Below, piece after piece: positions 45,924-59,400 of a DNA stretch of 61,762 bases. Position numbers and translations under genes: made by a program. Position 1 is the stretch's first letter, and each line of letters opens with the position of its first letter. This DNA comes from Alteromonas sp. a30 (GTDB lineage: Bacteria > Pseudomonadota > Gammaproteobacteria > Enterobacterales > Alteromonadaceae), in NCBI RefSeq assembly GCF_026788005.1, contig NZ_JABEPE010000021.1:1-61762 (forward strand), given 5' to 3'. The notes beneath the pieces were generated by a model. It was given only the letters and a program-made list of their open reading frames with translations. It was not told the DNA's origin and did no database searches.

Positions 45924-47176
45924 ATGTATTCCCGATGAAATTCTTTAATTTCACTCAATACCAAACGGTTTTTGCCCTGCAAATACTGCGCGGCACCCGG
46001 TATCATGTTGGCGTCATAACTGGCATTGCGTGTACCAAATGAAATACAAGAGTTGTTGTAAAGCATCTGATCGTACTCTTCCATTGACAGTTCGTAGCGG
46101 TTGTCGAGATGCGCTTCAATGTTCATGCTTTTGAGCACACCCGCAGCATCACGCGTGACAACGCCACTGTAGAATTCAGAACAGCATCCTGAGCCGTAAG
46201 AGAATAAGCCCACTCGTTTTGGTACATCAAAATCACCATTACAAATGGTGCTGGCAAGCGATAGCAATACGGTGCCACCCATGATGTTGCCAACTCGCGC
46301 ACAGTAGTTAAGCCCGGGCGTAACACGTGCTTGGAAATCGGCTTCAATTTCTTTGGGTTTGGCTTTGGCGAGCTTGCGCATCACGGTACGATGTGCGCCT
46401 TTTACCATGCCACCAAACGGTGTGTGGAAAGCGAGATACTGGAAAGAGGTACGATAATCGGCGTTTTCAACGCGCTTTTCATATTCACGATAAGCGTTTT
46501 CGCAGCAGTCTAAATACGACAGCAGCGACAAGTCGGAGTCACCCGCTTCGCTATCGGGAATCGGACGACAGGTGTCCATTACTTCGTAGCCATAGTAGCC
46601 ATTTGCCCCAACATCAATTTGGAACACGTAAGGGGTTTCGCTAACGAGCATTGCTACCGCTCCTGCACCGCCGCTGGGCTCTGCGTAGGACCAGTCTTCA
46701 GATAACATATCACCGCCTTCTGCCACCATGAAACGCGAAATATCAGTGGCAACCACCAAAGCCTTCGCGCCCGGAGAAGCTTGCGACAAAATAAAATTCA
46801 CCGCCATTTGCAAGCCCGCTGTACCTGAATAGCATGCTTGTTTTAATTCAAATAAACGGCAATTGCGGCTCAAACCAAGGTAGTGATGCACATAGGTACT
46901 CATGGACTTACCAAAGTCAATGCCTGACTCACTACAGGTAATCACCATTTCAATGCGGTCTTTTTCTTCATCGCTGAGTTTGTCGATAATAGGTTTAGCC
47001 GCATTTACAGCAAACGAAACTGGATCTTCAAACGGCAATGCCACCGCTTTTTCTTTCATCAGCAGGTTTTCAAAACGTGCGGTATCTAACTTTCGATGCT
47101 CAGCCAGAGTGCGTACATCCAACTTCGCACTACCGCCGTATATGTTCATGGCTTCGATGCCAGCTACGATAGTCAT
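45914..47176 (-). CDS. HMG-CoA-synthase-like enzyme (HCS) for polyketide beta-branching
   Basis: A 420-residue member of the HMG-CoA synthase family (PksG/MupH type). It condenses an acetyl group from a donor ACP with the beta-keto of a chain on a W-flagged acceptor ACP. Expected catalytic residues are present: Glu83 (ESGIDFGKS), Cys115 (KQACYSG) and His251 (FHTPFGG). The start at 47176 gives MTIVAGIEAMNIYGG, matching the family's N-terminus, with AGAGGA-like bases (AAAGAGGAAAA) 8 nt upstream. An earlier ATG at 47200 overlaps the ACP stop codon and would add eight basic residues; I prefer 47176. It lies between the donor ACP and ECH1 genes. Acceptors in this window are five W-flagged ACPs on PKS-A, PKS-B and PKS-C. 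Confidence 0.95.
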   Translation of the reverse strand: MTIVAGIEAMNIYGGSAKLDVRTLAEHRKLDTARFENLLMKEKAVALPFEDPVSFAVNAAKPIIDKLSDEEKDRIEMVITCSESGIDFGKSMSTYVHHYLGLSRNCRLFELKQACYSGTAGLQMAVNFILSQASPGAKALVVATDISRFMVAEGGDMLSEDWSYAEPSGGAGAVAMLVSETPYVFQIDVGANGYYGYEVMDTCRPIPDSEAGDSDLSLLSYLDCCENAYREYEKRVENADYRTSFQYLAFHTPFGGMVKGAHRTVMRKLAKAKPKEIEADFQARVTPGLNYCARVGNIMGGTVLLSLASTICNGDFDVPKRVGLFSYGSGCCSEFYSGVVTRDAAGVLKSMNIEAHLDNRYELSMEEYDQMLYNNSCISFGTRNASYDANMIPGAAQYLQGKNRLVLSEIKEFHREYIWT

Positions 47177-47199
47177 AGATTTTCCTCTTTTGCGGATCA

Positions 47200-47439
47200 T
47201 TACAATTTGCTGGCTAATAGCTCAGAAAGTTCACCGATATTCTTCGGGCCAAAGGTATCAACAAGCGGGATTTCTAAGTCCAAGCTTTCTAGTGTCATCA
47301 TGATGATTTCGGAACGGTCAATAGAGTTCGCTCCCAGCCCAACCATGCTGTCGGCTGGCGTGATCACTTGATCGTCTTCTAGAACTAAAACATCGTTGAT
47401 GTGTTCGCAGATAATGTTGAAAACTTGATTGGCATCCAT
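47200..47439 (-). CDS. Free-standing donor acyl carrier protein of the HCS cassette
   Basis: A 79-residue ACP beginning MDANQVFNII. Its carrier motif LGANSIDRSEIIMM is typical of donor ACPs of beta-branching cassettes (AcpK type), where the usual DS is NS followed by I-D-R. It carries the acetyl (or malonyl-derived) unit used by HCS. The start at 47439 is preceded by GAGGAA on the minus strand and lies 13 nt after the PKS-A stop. The frame is open further upstream into PKS-A sequence, but that extension has no family similarity. It is followed 23 nt later by the HCS gene. The decarboxylating KS that normally loads this ACP is not in the window. Confidence 0.93.
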   Translation of the reverse strand: MDANQVFNIICEHINDVLVLEDDQVITPADSMVGLGANSIDRSEIIMMTLESLDLEIPLVDTFGPKNIGELSELLASKL

Positions 47440-47452
47440 AATGCGTTCCTCG

Positions 47453-50400
47453 TTATAAATCAGATTCTGATAGTTGTTTTTTGGCAGCTTCGGGATCAAT
47501 CGTTCCCGCTTGTAGCTGCTGCAATATTTGTAGCGTGATGTTCTGAGCCGCTTCTTCTGCGGATACCTCAGCATTTGACGTTGCCGGTTGTGGCTGCATT
47601 TGTGTTATCAAATGCGCGGCCATTTGCTCCGGCGAGGGGTAGTCGTACAACGCGGTTACCGGAATATTGGTGCCGAACTGACGATTAATTTGTTGTATCC
47701 ACTCCACACCCAACACGGAATCGAGGCCGAGTGACGTGAAGTCTTTACCGGTTTCAAGTTCGCCTTCGTCCAACATTAAATGCGCTTCTAAAGACTGCTC
47801 CAGTTGTTGCGTAATCGCCTCCACTGAAACCGATGTCTCCGATTCTGTGGTTTCTGCTGCGGCGCTGTCAGGGCTTGCTTGTACGGGCGTTGTTGATGCT
47901 TGAATTGGCTCTATTTGAGCGGGTTTTGTTTGTTCCTTCGAAACGGGCTTAGCAGCAGGGAGATGAGTTACCGACGTAAGCTCAACCGTGTTGGGCTTTG
48001 CGGATACCGAGGGTGTTGCTGTTGGTATCGGCTGAGGTGCATTCGCTGCTGGATAGTCGGCCACGTTATCTAACACTAAACGACGCGGGCTAACCCATTG
48101 GGTGTTAGCACTAAAGCCATGTGAATTCACGTTAGCAAGGTTTTGCGCTTGCAGCGGTGACGATACTGGTGCGTTTGCTTGTTGAGCGTTGTCTTTTCGG
48201 GATAGTCCCGCAGGCCCTGCGTTTTCAATGCCCACTCGTTCTGGAATGTCATCTAATTGACCAAAGCTTATGGCAAATTTGCGTGCGTCAAATGGGTAAC
48301 TCGGCAATCGGACACGTTTTGGCAGATTTTGCTCTGTGTACAGGCTTTGCCAATCAACATCATTGCCTGTTATCCAATCATTTAATAAGGCTTGCAGATT
48401 GTCCTGAATTTGAGCTTGTTCGTCTGCGGGCGTTTTCTCAGCAGTGGCGATCACGCCAGTTTCACCGCCTGTCGATAACCAAATATCAAGTTGTGTCTGC
48501 AAATCAGCTAAGCTAGTCACAACAAACGCCACTCGCGTTGCCATGCTAACGCGCCCTGTTTGCAAAGTGTAAGCAATGCTCAGCAGTTCGTTATCGGTGT
48601 AGTTTTCCGCTTTAAGCATGTGTTGTAAGCGTTTACCCAAGGTGTGAGCTTGCTCAGCCGTTTTTGCCGATAACACGATAGCAACTGGCAAATTTGGCTC
48701 ATGCTGAACAGGCGCGTGCGCCGCTTGTGAAGGCGCATATTCAGCCAATAAAACATGGGCATTAGCGCTGCCCGCACCAAAGGAAGAGACACCCGCTATG
48801 CGTGTTGTTTGCTGCGCATTTTTGTTCAACTGCCAAGCGCCTAAACGTTTTTGCAAGGTGAACGGCGTTGCCTTGAAGTCAATGTTGGGATTTTCCCGCT
48901 CGGCGTGCAATGTTGGCGCAAGCATTTGGTGCTTAAGCTGTAAAATGACTTTGGTAACGCTGGCAATGCCAGCCGCAGCTTCTAAATGACCAATATTGGA
49001 TTTTACCGATCCTAACGCGCAGGTTTTTGCCACTTCGCTGGCGTATTCATCCACGCCAAACGCCTGCTTTAAACCTGTCATTTCAATGGGATCGCCAAGC
49101 TTAGTGCCTGTGCCATGTGCTTCGATGCAGCTCACTTGATTACCACTAATACCCGCTTTGGCTAAGGTATTGGCAATTAAATCACCTTGAGCGTTGGGGT
49201 TAGGCACTGTGTAACCGTGGGTTCTGCCTCCGTGATTCACCGCAGAAGCCGTAATTAAGGCATAAATGTGATCGCCATCTTGTTCGGCTTGCGGCAAAGG
49301 TTTTAACAACAATGCACCCACGCCTTCGCCGGGCACAAACCCGTTGCCGTTTTCACCAAAGCTTTTACATTTGCCATCCTCCGACAACATTCGCATAAAA
49401 CACATGTCGGCATAGTTGCGAGGATGCAAATACACGTTCACGCCACCAGCAATCGCCACGTTACATTCACCAGCACGCAAATGCAGACAGGCTTCGTGAA
49501 TCGCGGTAAGTGAGGCCGAACACATGGTGTCGAATGGCATGCTTGGGCCGTGGAAATCGAACACAAACGACACTCGATTCGCTAACGAACTAAACGAAGT
49601 GCGCCCATGCACCGATCGGCCATGTTGCCACTGTGCATAGTTGTTCAACTCAAATCCGGTTTTGGTAATGCCTGCAAACACGCCAACATTACCGGCGTTT
49701 TGCTTGGCTAAGCCTTCAGGTGTATAGCCTGCGTCTTCCATCACTTCCCAGCAAATTTCCATGAACAAACGCTCTTGCGGATCCATGTTTTGTGCTTCTC
49801 GTGGGCTGATACCAAATAGTTCGGAATCGAAGGTATCGATACCTTCTATAAATCCTCCCCATTTGCTGTAGCTACGACCAGCGGAAACGGCTTCATCCAC
49901 GTCAGCTACGTAGAAGTTATCGAGCGACCAACGGTCCGATGGCACTTCGGTTACGGCGTTAACTCCGGCTTTGAGGTTGTCCCAGAATTGGTCGATGTTT
50001 TCAGCCTGCGGATAACGCCCAGCAACCCCAATAATGGCGATGTCTTTGGCATTCATTGCCGTGCGAGCTGGCGCGTGCTGTTCTGGTTCACTCTTCTCTG
50101 ATTCGCTAAACAGCGCTGCAATATTTAGCGCGGTATTTTCCAAAGCAGCATTCGCGTCAACATTAGGCGCTGCTTGAGGTTCAGTTTGAGGCGCGGTTTG
50201 CGTCTCTTCTGGCTTTGTTTGCGCTGTTTGTGATTGTCCTACCCACTTCTGACATTGCGCTGGGAAGCCTTTTACCAAATACTCACTAACAGCTTGTAAA
50301 TTGTCGCGCTCGTAGAAAAGTGTTTTCGACAAGCTACCAAACTGTTGCCCAAGTAGGTGGTTTAGTTCCGTCACAATGAGCGAGTCCATGCCGTAATCGG

Positions 50401-53400
50401 TAAAGGATTGCGTGGGTTTGAGCCTGTTCGCAGGCAACTTGGCGACTTGTGAAAACACCTGTGTGAGGTGTGATAAGGTGGCCGCCAGTAAGTCTTCTGT
50501 ACCGGATTGCGAAAACGCGGGAGTTTCTGGCGAGACAGCTTCCACTGCGTCCACATTCTGCGCTTGCTCACTTGGTATAGTAGACGTTTCGAGTACCGCC
50601 GCTGGCTCCGGTTTGGCTTGTGTTAGCATGGTCAAAGACTGCTTAATTTTCGCCTTATCGCCGCAATACACGGCGTACTGCCCTGCACCGCTTGCAATGA
50701 TGTTTTGCAATGTTTCAAAGCCTTGAGCGTCGCTCATGGGATACATACCCCATTCGTTCAAAATCGCCGTTGTGGCGGCGTCAATATGCATACCACCGCT
50801 TTGCCACTGCGACCAATTCACCGAAATACTTGCGCCTGAACGAATGCCTTTTTCCACAAGGTCATTGCGATAGCGCATGTAATGGTCCATAAAGGCATTG
50901 GCAAACGCGTAATCACCTTGCCCCACATTGCCTTCAATGGCAGCAACCGAGGAAAATGCCACAAAGAATTTAAGCGGCTCTTTCGCACTGGCATGATCTA
51001 ACTGAATTAATCCGCTTACTTTGGGGCGCAAGACCGCGTTAATGTCATCAAGAGATTTACGCACGATAAAGTCGTCTTTATTTACGCCAGCACTGTGCAA
51101 AATCCCATGCAGCGCGCCAAACTCAGCTTGAATATCTGCGATCAATTGCTGCACACGTTGTTTATCCCCTAAATCTACCGAGCGATAACGGACGGTTGCA
51201 GCTTGCTTGTTAAGCTCAACGAGAGTGTTTTGTTGTTGTTCGCTCAATGACTCAGCAGAGGTGCGACCGCATAACACAACCGTGACGGCATGACCTGCTG
51301 CCACTAGCGCTTGGGTAAGCGCAAGTCCCGCTCCTCCTAAGCCTCCGGTGATTAAATAAACGTCGCCATCTTGCCAAATGGGCGCCGCATGACGGTTGTT
51401 CAATTCGGTTTCGTCCCACCTCCACTGTTGACGGATGAGGGACGTAGCCGGCACCACTCTGACATGGTTGTTGTTATGATGTTGCGCATGCTGAATTTGC
51501 CCCATCACCGACGCCACCAATGTTTGCTCAGAGGCATTAGCTGGTAGTGTTAATACACTGCATTTCAAATCACCTGCTTCTGCCATCGCTGTGCCAAATA
51601 AACCATAACTGGCTCGTAATAGTTGACTTTGTGGGTCATCCGGCAACAACAAAATGAGTTGTTCTGGCGCGGCTTGTGCGCTATCCAAACACGCTTGTAA
51701 CAGCCGCGTAAGCTTCACTGCAAAGGCATTTATCGCCTCTGATAAGTGCGCTTGAGGTAATTCAAGCGCATGACATTGCACAGCGTCTTGATTGACAGGA
51801 TAAGTGGCCTTGGCTAACTCAGAGCGTATGCCACTTTGCAAAGCTTCAGCACTGACTTGCCAACCATCACCAAGCTGCGACAAACAGGCGCTAACAATCA
51901 ATACACTGCCTTGAATTGCAGAAAAGCCTGTATGCTTTGTGTCTTCTGGCAAATCCTGCCAGTGAGGCTGCATCATTAGGATCTCGCTCGGCTGAGCAGA
52001 TGCATTAACTGACCCTTCAGTTTGAGTAGAAGGATTTACAGCTTCCGCACAGTGATTTGAATCCGCCTTAACGCTCTCATTTGGGTTATCAATAAATGAA
52101 AAACCTGAATCTAAATCCTGCAAATTCTCATCCATTGCCCAAAAACGTGCTTTCTCAAACGGATAAGTTGGCAACGACAAACGCAAATAACGGCCTTGTG
52201 CGAATAAGTTGGTGTAGTCCAAGGCATAGCCCTGCGAGAATAGATGCCCAATGGTGGATAAGTTTTCGAGATATTCGGCACCACTTTGTAATGCACTACT
52301 TTCGATTAAACACTGATTACCAAAACGCAATAGACTTTGTTGAACAACAAGGTTGCTATCACCGGTAAAGCCAGCTTCAATGCGCCCAAAAGAGCCGGAA
52401 GCAAAGCCTTTGGCGCTAACCTGTTGCAACCATTTCGCTAGCGCGCTTCGCAATTCATCTAGACTTCTAGCAACAGTTGCAATGCGGTATTCGAAGTGTT
52501 TACGCGCAACGAGCAAGGTAAAGCTCAAGTGACCGAGGTCGGTTTCCGGGTTAGCTTGTAAAAAGTCTTGTAGGTTTTCAACTTGCTGTTGTAACTGTGC
52601 TTCCGAGCGAGCCGATAACACCACTAAGTGCGCCGCTTTTATTGGCGCGGGTTGATAGATGTCTGGCGCTTCCTCAAACACCATGTGCGCGTTTGTACCA
52701 CCAAACCCAAACGAGCTGATAGCAGCTAAGCGTTTTTCACCCTGTGCAGTTTGCCAGTCACGTTTTTCCGTGTTCACATAAAACGCGCTGTTTTCAAAAT
52801 CAATAGCGGGGTTGCCTTGCTCAAAATGCAACGATGGAACGAGCTGTTTGTGATGTAAGCATAAAATGGTTTTAATTGCCCCAGCCACGCCTGCTGCGGT
52901 AGCAAGGTGCCCCATATTGCTTTTGATGGAACCCAGCGCGCAATATTGGCGCTTATCTGTATAGCGCTTAAAGGCTTTCGTTAACGCTTGGTATTCGATG
53001 GGGTCGCCTAAAATTGTGCCAGTTCCATGGGCTTCAACGTATTGAATGTGCTCAGGATTAATACCAAAACGATCGTAAACTTCGCACTCTAACCGCTCTT
53101 GAGAATTAGCACTGGGAGCGGTAATACCATTGGTTGCGCCATCCTGATTCATGCCTGAGCCAACAATAGTGGCGTAGATATGATCACCATCGGCAATAGC
53201 GGCGTCTAATGGTTTTAAGACAAGCGCCCCCACGCCTTCTCCCGGAGCAAAACCATCGGCACGAGAATCAAAGGTATGACAGTGCCCTTTGGGCGACAAC
53301 ATATCGGCGTTATTACACAAGTAGAAGAAATCATTGGTTGATTGCAGGAAGACTCCCCCCGCGATGGCCATGTTTGCGTCACCACAACGTATGGCTTGGC

Positions 53401-56400
53401 AGGCAATATGAATCGACGATAACGAGCTGGAACAAGCGGTGTCCAAGGTCATCGCCGGACCTTGTAAATCAAGGAAGTAGGCAATTCGAGCGGCAACTAA
53501 CGATGATGAATTCCCCCAAAAACCCTGAGGCGGTACTTTTTTACCAACAAATAAATTATGGTAATCGCTGGTTTCGCAGCCAACATAAACACCTGTGCGT
53601 TGACGGTAAGGTGAATCGCATGCGTACCCTGCATCTTCGAGCGCGTTCCAGCTTTCTTGCAAGAACAAGCGTTGTTGCGGCTCCATGAAAATGGCTTCCG
53701 TACCGGAAATATTGAAGAACCAAGGATCGAATTTGTCGATGTCATCAATAAACGCGCCCTGTTGACACACTGGCTCACCTCTGTCGTTGAACTCTGGCAA
53801 CGTCCAGCGAGAGGATGGCGTAACTAAATCATCACCATTGATAAGGTGCTGCCATAACGCCTGTATATTTTGAGATTGTGCAAAACGCCCGCTCATACCG
53901 ATAACCGCGATTTTCATTAGTAACGACGAGGGTTGTGCTTGTTCGTTGGTTGCGGTGTGCGTATCTGCCGCGTGCGAGGAAACATCAGAAACGGGTTGTG
54001 ATTGCGCTTGCTGCAAGGATTGTGTTTGTGCTGGCGCAGTGCCGCTTAAGGTGGCGCTGACCGCTTCACCATGAGATTTCAGAATATACGCTAATAAGCG
54101 ATCAACGCTGGCGTAATCAAACAGCACTGCGGTAGGTAAAGACAATCCGCAACGTGTATTAATGGTGTTGACCAAATTCACAGCCAAGATGGAATCCACG
54201 CCATAATCGGAGAATGGAATATCATCTTCGATGATGTGTTCTTCTACATTTAACACGCTAGCGATCACATCCCTGAGTAAGTCGCGAACGTCCTGTGCCA
54301 ACATTTGTGTTGATACACTTTGGCTTGAAGTATTCTCAACCAAGGTGGCGTTTGGCTTTTCGTAGGCTGCGGTTTTCACAGGCGAGCCGACACTGGGAGA
54401 CCGTTTTTGGCTCTCTTGGCGGTGCTCAACGTTATTTTCGTTATTCGCTTCAGGCATGACTTTGTTGTGAGCAATAAACACTTGCTGCCCAAGCGCTTCA
54501 TCATCTTTAAGCGGATGCTGCACCGGCGAGAAGCCGAGTTTTGTTAGGATGTTGTGCCAATTTTCGGGTGAAAGTAACGGACTGCCCGCAATACGATTTT
54601 GTGGATCGTTGGCTAGCCACCACCCTTCGGTCAACCCGAATGTCAGGTGGCTGAAAATGCTAAATTGCGTTAATTCATTAAGCAGCAATACACCGTTATA
54701 TTTCATTAACTGCTGTAAATGCGTCAGCGTCACATCAATGTCTTTTGTCGCATGTAACACATTGCTAGCAATAACGATATCGTAACTGCCACGTTTAACA
54801 GGCTGATCATCAAGCGGCTTTTCCACGTTTAATAATTGGCAATTAATAAACGGATTGGCCGATAAATAGTGCTTCTCGGCATGAATTAAAAAAGCGCGTG
54901 AAATATCGGTGTAGCAATATTCGTCAATGCGATCATGCATCCCGGCTAGGTGCGACAACACGGATTCGGTTGTTCCCCCGGTTCCAGCTCCAATTTCCAC
55001 AATACGCAGCGGTGCGCCAGTATGGTTTTCAGCAATTGTTTGAACCGCTTTGGCAACGGTAAAGTTGAAGTAGTCAGATTGTGCATTCCGTTTGTAAATG
55101 CCTTCTACTTTATGCATGGATGAATTCGGGAACATAATGTCGGTAATGGGAGTTTGCCCGGTCACAATGGCAGGCAGTGCCGACAAGGTATCCCACACTA
55201 AACTCACATGGTTTTCTAGGTTGGCAGCAACCATGTCTTGCGCTTTAAAGGCTTGCCATTTGGCATCTAAAACGGCTTTTTCTGGTGAGGTATAAAGCCC
55301 AGTGACAAACCCATTGCTGCGGAAAATACGCGCACATTGATGCATCCATTTTTGATACATAGGTGAAATGGCGGTTTTGGTATCCCAAGACTCTGCGGTT
55401 ACGGTTAACCCTAAAGGCTCAAGTTGTAACCACATCCATTGCAACAAGAGTTGATCAAAGGCTTGATAGCGTTGTTGCTTCGCTGCGTCTGGTGTTGGTT
55501 TTTCCAACCCCTGTAATTTTTGCTGCAATGGCCCTGATGCCGCGTCCAATAGCGCGACTTTTACTTCTGTAACCGTGGGCGAAGTTGACGGAGAAGCTTG
55601 ACTCGTCATGGAATGTTGAACCTCATTGTTGAGCGCTGTTTCGCTAACACCTAAAGAGTGCGATGCCGAAGCGTTATGTTTGTTGGAGGTGGTAATCCAA
55701 TAAACCTCTTTAGCAAATGGATACGTTGGTAAATGCAACATTGGCAGTGCCATATTGGGCTGAGGATATTGACTACGCCAATCTTTGAATGTCCCCGCGA
55801 GCCACGCATTTACTAACGTTTGTGCGTTTGTGCCTGTCTCGAAATGTTGCATCTGGCTTGTTTTAATATCGCCTCGTTTCACCCGTGCGTATTCAGGTAC
55901 GTTGCTAAGCGTTTGTTGCGAATAAACGCTTAATGCAGATTTGATGTCTTCAAGATTGCTTGCAACAAAGGCGAGGCGATGTGTGTAGGCTTCTCTGCCA
56001 ACTTGTAAGGTATAAGTGAGCCGAGTAAACAACGCCGCATGATGGTCATCTTGATGATCAATGGCCGCACCTAACTGTTGGTTAAGCCAAAACAATAACT
56101 GTTCTACTCGTGATTTAAGTTGCTGTTCTGTTTTCGCAGATAGGACAACCACCCGAGAAGCCGGTGCGTGAGAAACGGAAATACACATATCGAATTCACG
56201 TTGCGACAATGGCAGGCTGTATTCTTCTAAAACAACATGTGCATTCACCCCACCATAGCCGAAAGAGCTGACGCCCGCTCGACGAGGCAGCTCTTGTCCT
56301 TGGGCATTGCTAAGTGCAGGCCACGCCTGCCCTTGCTGTACGATGCTAAATGCAGCGTTCTCCAATTCAATGTAAGGATTGATTTGCTGGCAATGTAGGC

Positions 56401-59400
56401 TTTTCGCCAAATACTGATGTTTTAATTGAAGTAGCACTTTGATGACCCCAGCAATACCTGCTGCCAGTTCAAGGTGCCCTATATTGGTTTTAACAGAACC
56501 TAGAGCGCACTGGTTTTGCGCCTGCTGAAAGTCTAGTCCAGACGCGGCATAGAGCTGGGAAAACGCATTTTTCAAACTGTTAATTTCAACCGGGTCGCCT
56601 AATGGCGTTCCGGTTCCATGAGCTTCTATGTAACCAATGCTATCAGGCGACACGTTGGCATCACGATAAGCGGCAACCAGTAATGCCGTCTGAGCTTTAA
56701 CATTAGGCGCGGTTAGGGAAGTCGCTCGACCACCGTGATTTTCAGCACTGCCTAAAACACAGGCATAAATGGGGTTTCCATCGCGTTGAGCATCCTCTAG
56801 ACGCTTAAGAATAACAATGCCAACACCTTCGCCTCGCACATACCCATTGGCGTCTTTCGCAAAGGTTTTACAACGGCCATCTTCACTGAGCATCCCCGCT
56901 TTGCTAAAACTGATATGTTCCGTGGGAGAAACCAGTGTATTCACACCACCGGTAATGGCTAAATCGCATTCTTTGTGGCGTAGATGTCGGATAGCTCGAT
57001 GCATTGCCACTAATGCACTAGAACAAGCAGTTTCGATAGGTTCACTGGGTCCATGAATATCAAGCAAATAGCTAATACGATTGGGTCCAAGACTAGGCGA
57101 AACACCAGTAGCGGTATAACCTTCTACCACCATATCCGCTTCAACGGCGCGTTGATCATAACCGCTAATAGCCGTACCAATAAGCACCGCAGTATTGCTA
57201 CCTGCAAGACTAGATGGCGTAATCGCCGCATCTTCCAAGGCTTTCCAAACATGCGTAAGCAGTAAACGCTGGTTCGGATCCATAACTAAAGCCTCACGCG
57301 GTGAGACACCGAAGAAGAGTGGGTCGAATTTGTCTATATCAGCAATAAAACCGCCCCACTTGGCATTGGTTTTATTGGCTTCTGTTTGAGGGTTCCCATA
57401 AAGGGATTGCCAATCCCAACGAGACTCAGGTATTTCAGTAATGCAATCCTTACCTTGCGCCAGCACATCCCAATAGGCGTTAACATCACTGGCCTGCGGA
57501 AACTCGCAGCTTATGCCAACAACTGCAATTTTAGGTGACGAAGGCGCATCGTTATGCAACGCGGCAACACCGGGTTCGGCCGATTCTGGAGCCGCAGTCG
57601 CTAACGTTGTTGGCATTGGCTGAGCGTGTGCCGTTGGCAGTGCATTTTGAGGCGTTGTCTGGGACACGCTCGGCTTAGTCATTACCGAAGCACGTATGCC
57701 TCGACGCAAACCACCACTGCGCTCGCGCGTTAATGCTACATGTTGATTGTGGTTTGGATGGGCAGTTGTCATCGGCGTTGAGGCAGCAGACTCTAAACCG
57801 GTTGGTTCAGGTTTAGGTTTAGGCGCGACGTCTTCTGTAACAGCAAATCGTTTAGCCATAACGCTTGGATGTTCAGATAGCAAAAACTCGGTAATATCAC
57901 CCAATGTTGGATATTCAAAAAACAGCGTTGGCGGCATATTGATTTCTAAAACATCACCTACCTGATGCCCAAACGTGGTTAGCGTCACCGAGTCAAAACC
58001 ATAGTCACTTAACTCTGTTTCCAAGTCCACATCGCTCGCTTGTAACTTCAAGAGTTGACAAACTTGCTGCACAAGAAAATCTGACACCACATCAAATAAC
58101 GATTCTGTTGATGATGCATCACTGTGATGCTCAGTGCTCATAGAAACCTCCGAATAATGATATTCGACAACTGTTGGGGCGTCGGTAATTAATGTCTCAG
58201 GCGCAGATACACCAGATAAATTCAGCACTCCGCTGAATTCAATAAAATCAGTAATGGCCTTGGTTTGACCGGCAAAAATGTACACCTGAGAAAGTGACTG
58301 AGTATCGGCAAACACCAAGCTTTGGCTGTAAGCTTCTAAACCGGTTTCGGCCAATAACACATCCCAGCCACCTTTACGCATAAACGCTAACACTGCTGGG
58401 TCAACACTCATGGCGTTTGCAGCGACAGATTGGGATGATGAAGCACCTTGGCTGATGTCCCATAAAGGCCAGTTCAACGACAAACTCAAGCCGTGGCGTT
58501 TGCCTTGTAACACTTGCTCACGACGCCATGCTAAATAGGCATCCATAAAGCTGTTCGCGGCGGCATAATCGACTTGTCCGGGGTTGCCTAACGCGCTGTT
58601 TGAAGAGAAAACCACCAGTCCACGCAAGGCAATATGTTGTGTCGCATTGTCTAGATTCGCGAGGCCAGACACTTTGGGTTTCAGCACCTTTTCGGCGTCT
58701 AGGAGGTTCTTTTTAAGTAAGTAGCTGTCTGCCAATACGCCCGCGCTATGCAGAACAAAGTCTAAGCGACCAAAACGCGACATGATGTCAGCGACAATGT
58801 GCTCTACCGCTTCGGCATTAACCACATCGAGCGCGTGATATTCCGCGGTTGCGCCCAATTCACGTAAAACGCTTAATTTGGTTTCACCCTCAGTATTGAG
58901 TACTGAACGCCCCGTTAGCACCAAGGTTACGCCGTTATTCGGATGTTGGGATTGCGCAATGTGCTGTGCGAATAAGTAACCAAGCCCGCCTAAACCACCG
59001 GTAATCAAATACACTGCGTTTTCAACAAGTAACGGATTCAGATGATTATCATTTTGTCCTGCTAATGCCGACTCGGCCTTTTGTTCCAACACGTTTAACA
59101 GCGCGAAACGGCGCACGAAGAATGGCGACTCTAAGGTGTCACCTAAACGAATTTCACGGTATCCCGCCGCTAACGCAAATTGCAGTTGTGCCATCAATCG
59201 TTGTGAAGGCGATTGTGCTGTGTGATGTTCACTGCCAAGGCTGAGCAATTGTATTTGTAGGCGTGAGTTTTCTTCTGTAACGGTTCGACATAGCCCCGAG
59301 AGCCCCCACAATGTCTCTTGCAACAGGGCATCGGAAACAGGCGGAATGACCACTTGAATCAATTGCTTATCTTTGCCTTTAGGCAGGGATTTAAGCGTTG

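Noticed and set aside
47177-47200. ATG at 47200 as the start of the HCS gene
   Set aside because: The ATG overlaps the ACP stop, but the family's N-terminus and the purine-rich site both fit the ATG at 47176.
47440-47574. N-terminal extension of the donor ACP to an upstream start
   Set aside because: The extra 45 residues are basic, overlap PKS-A coding sequence in another frame, and have no counterpart in ACPs. GAGGAA just before 47439 supports the short form.
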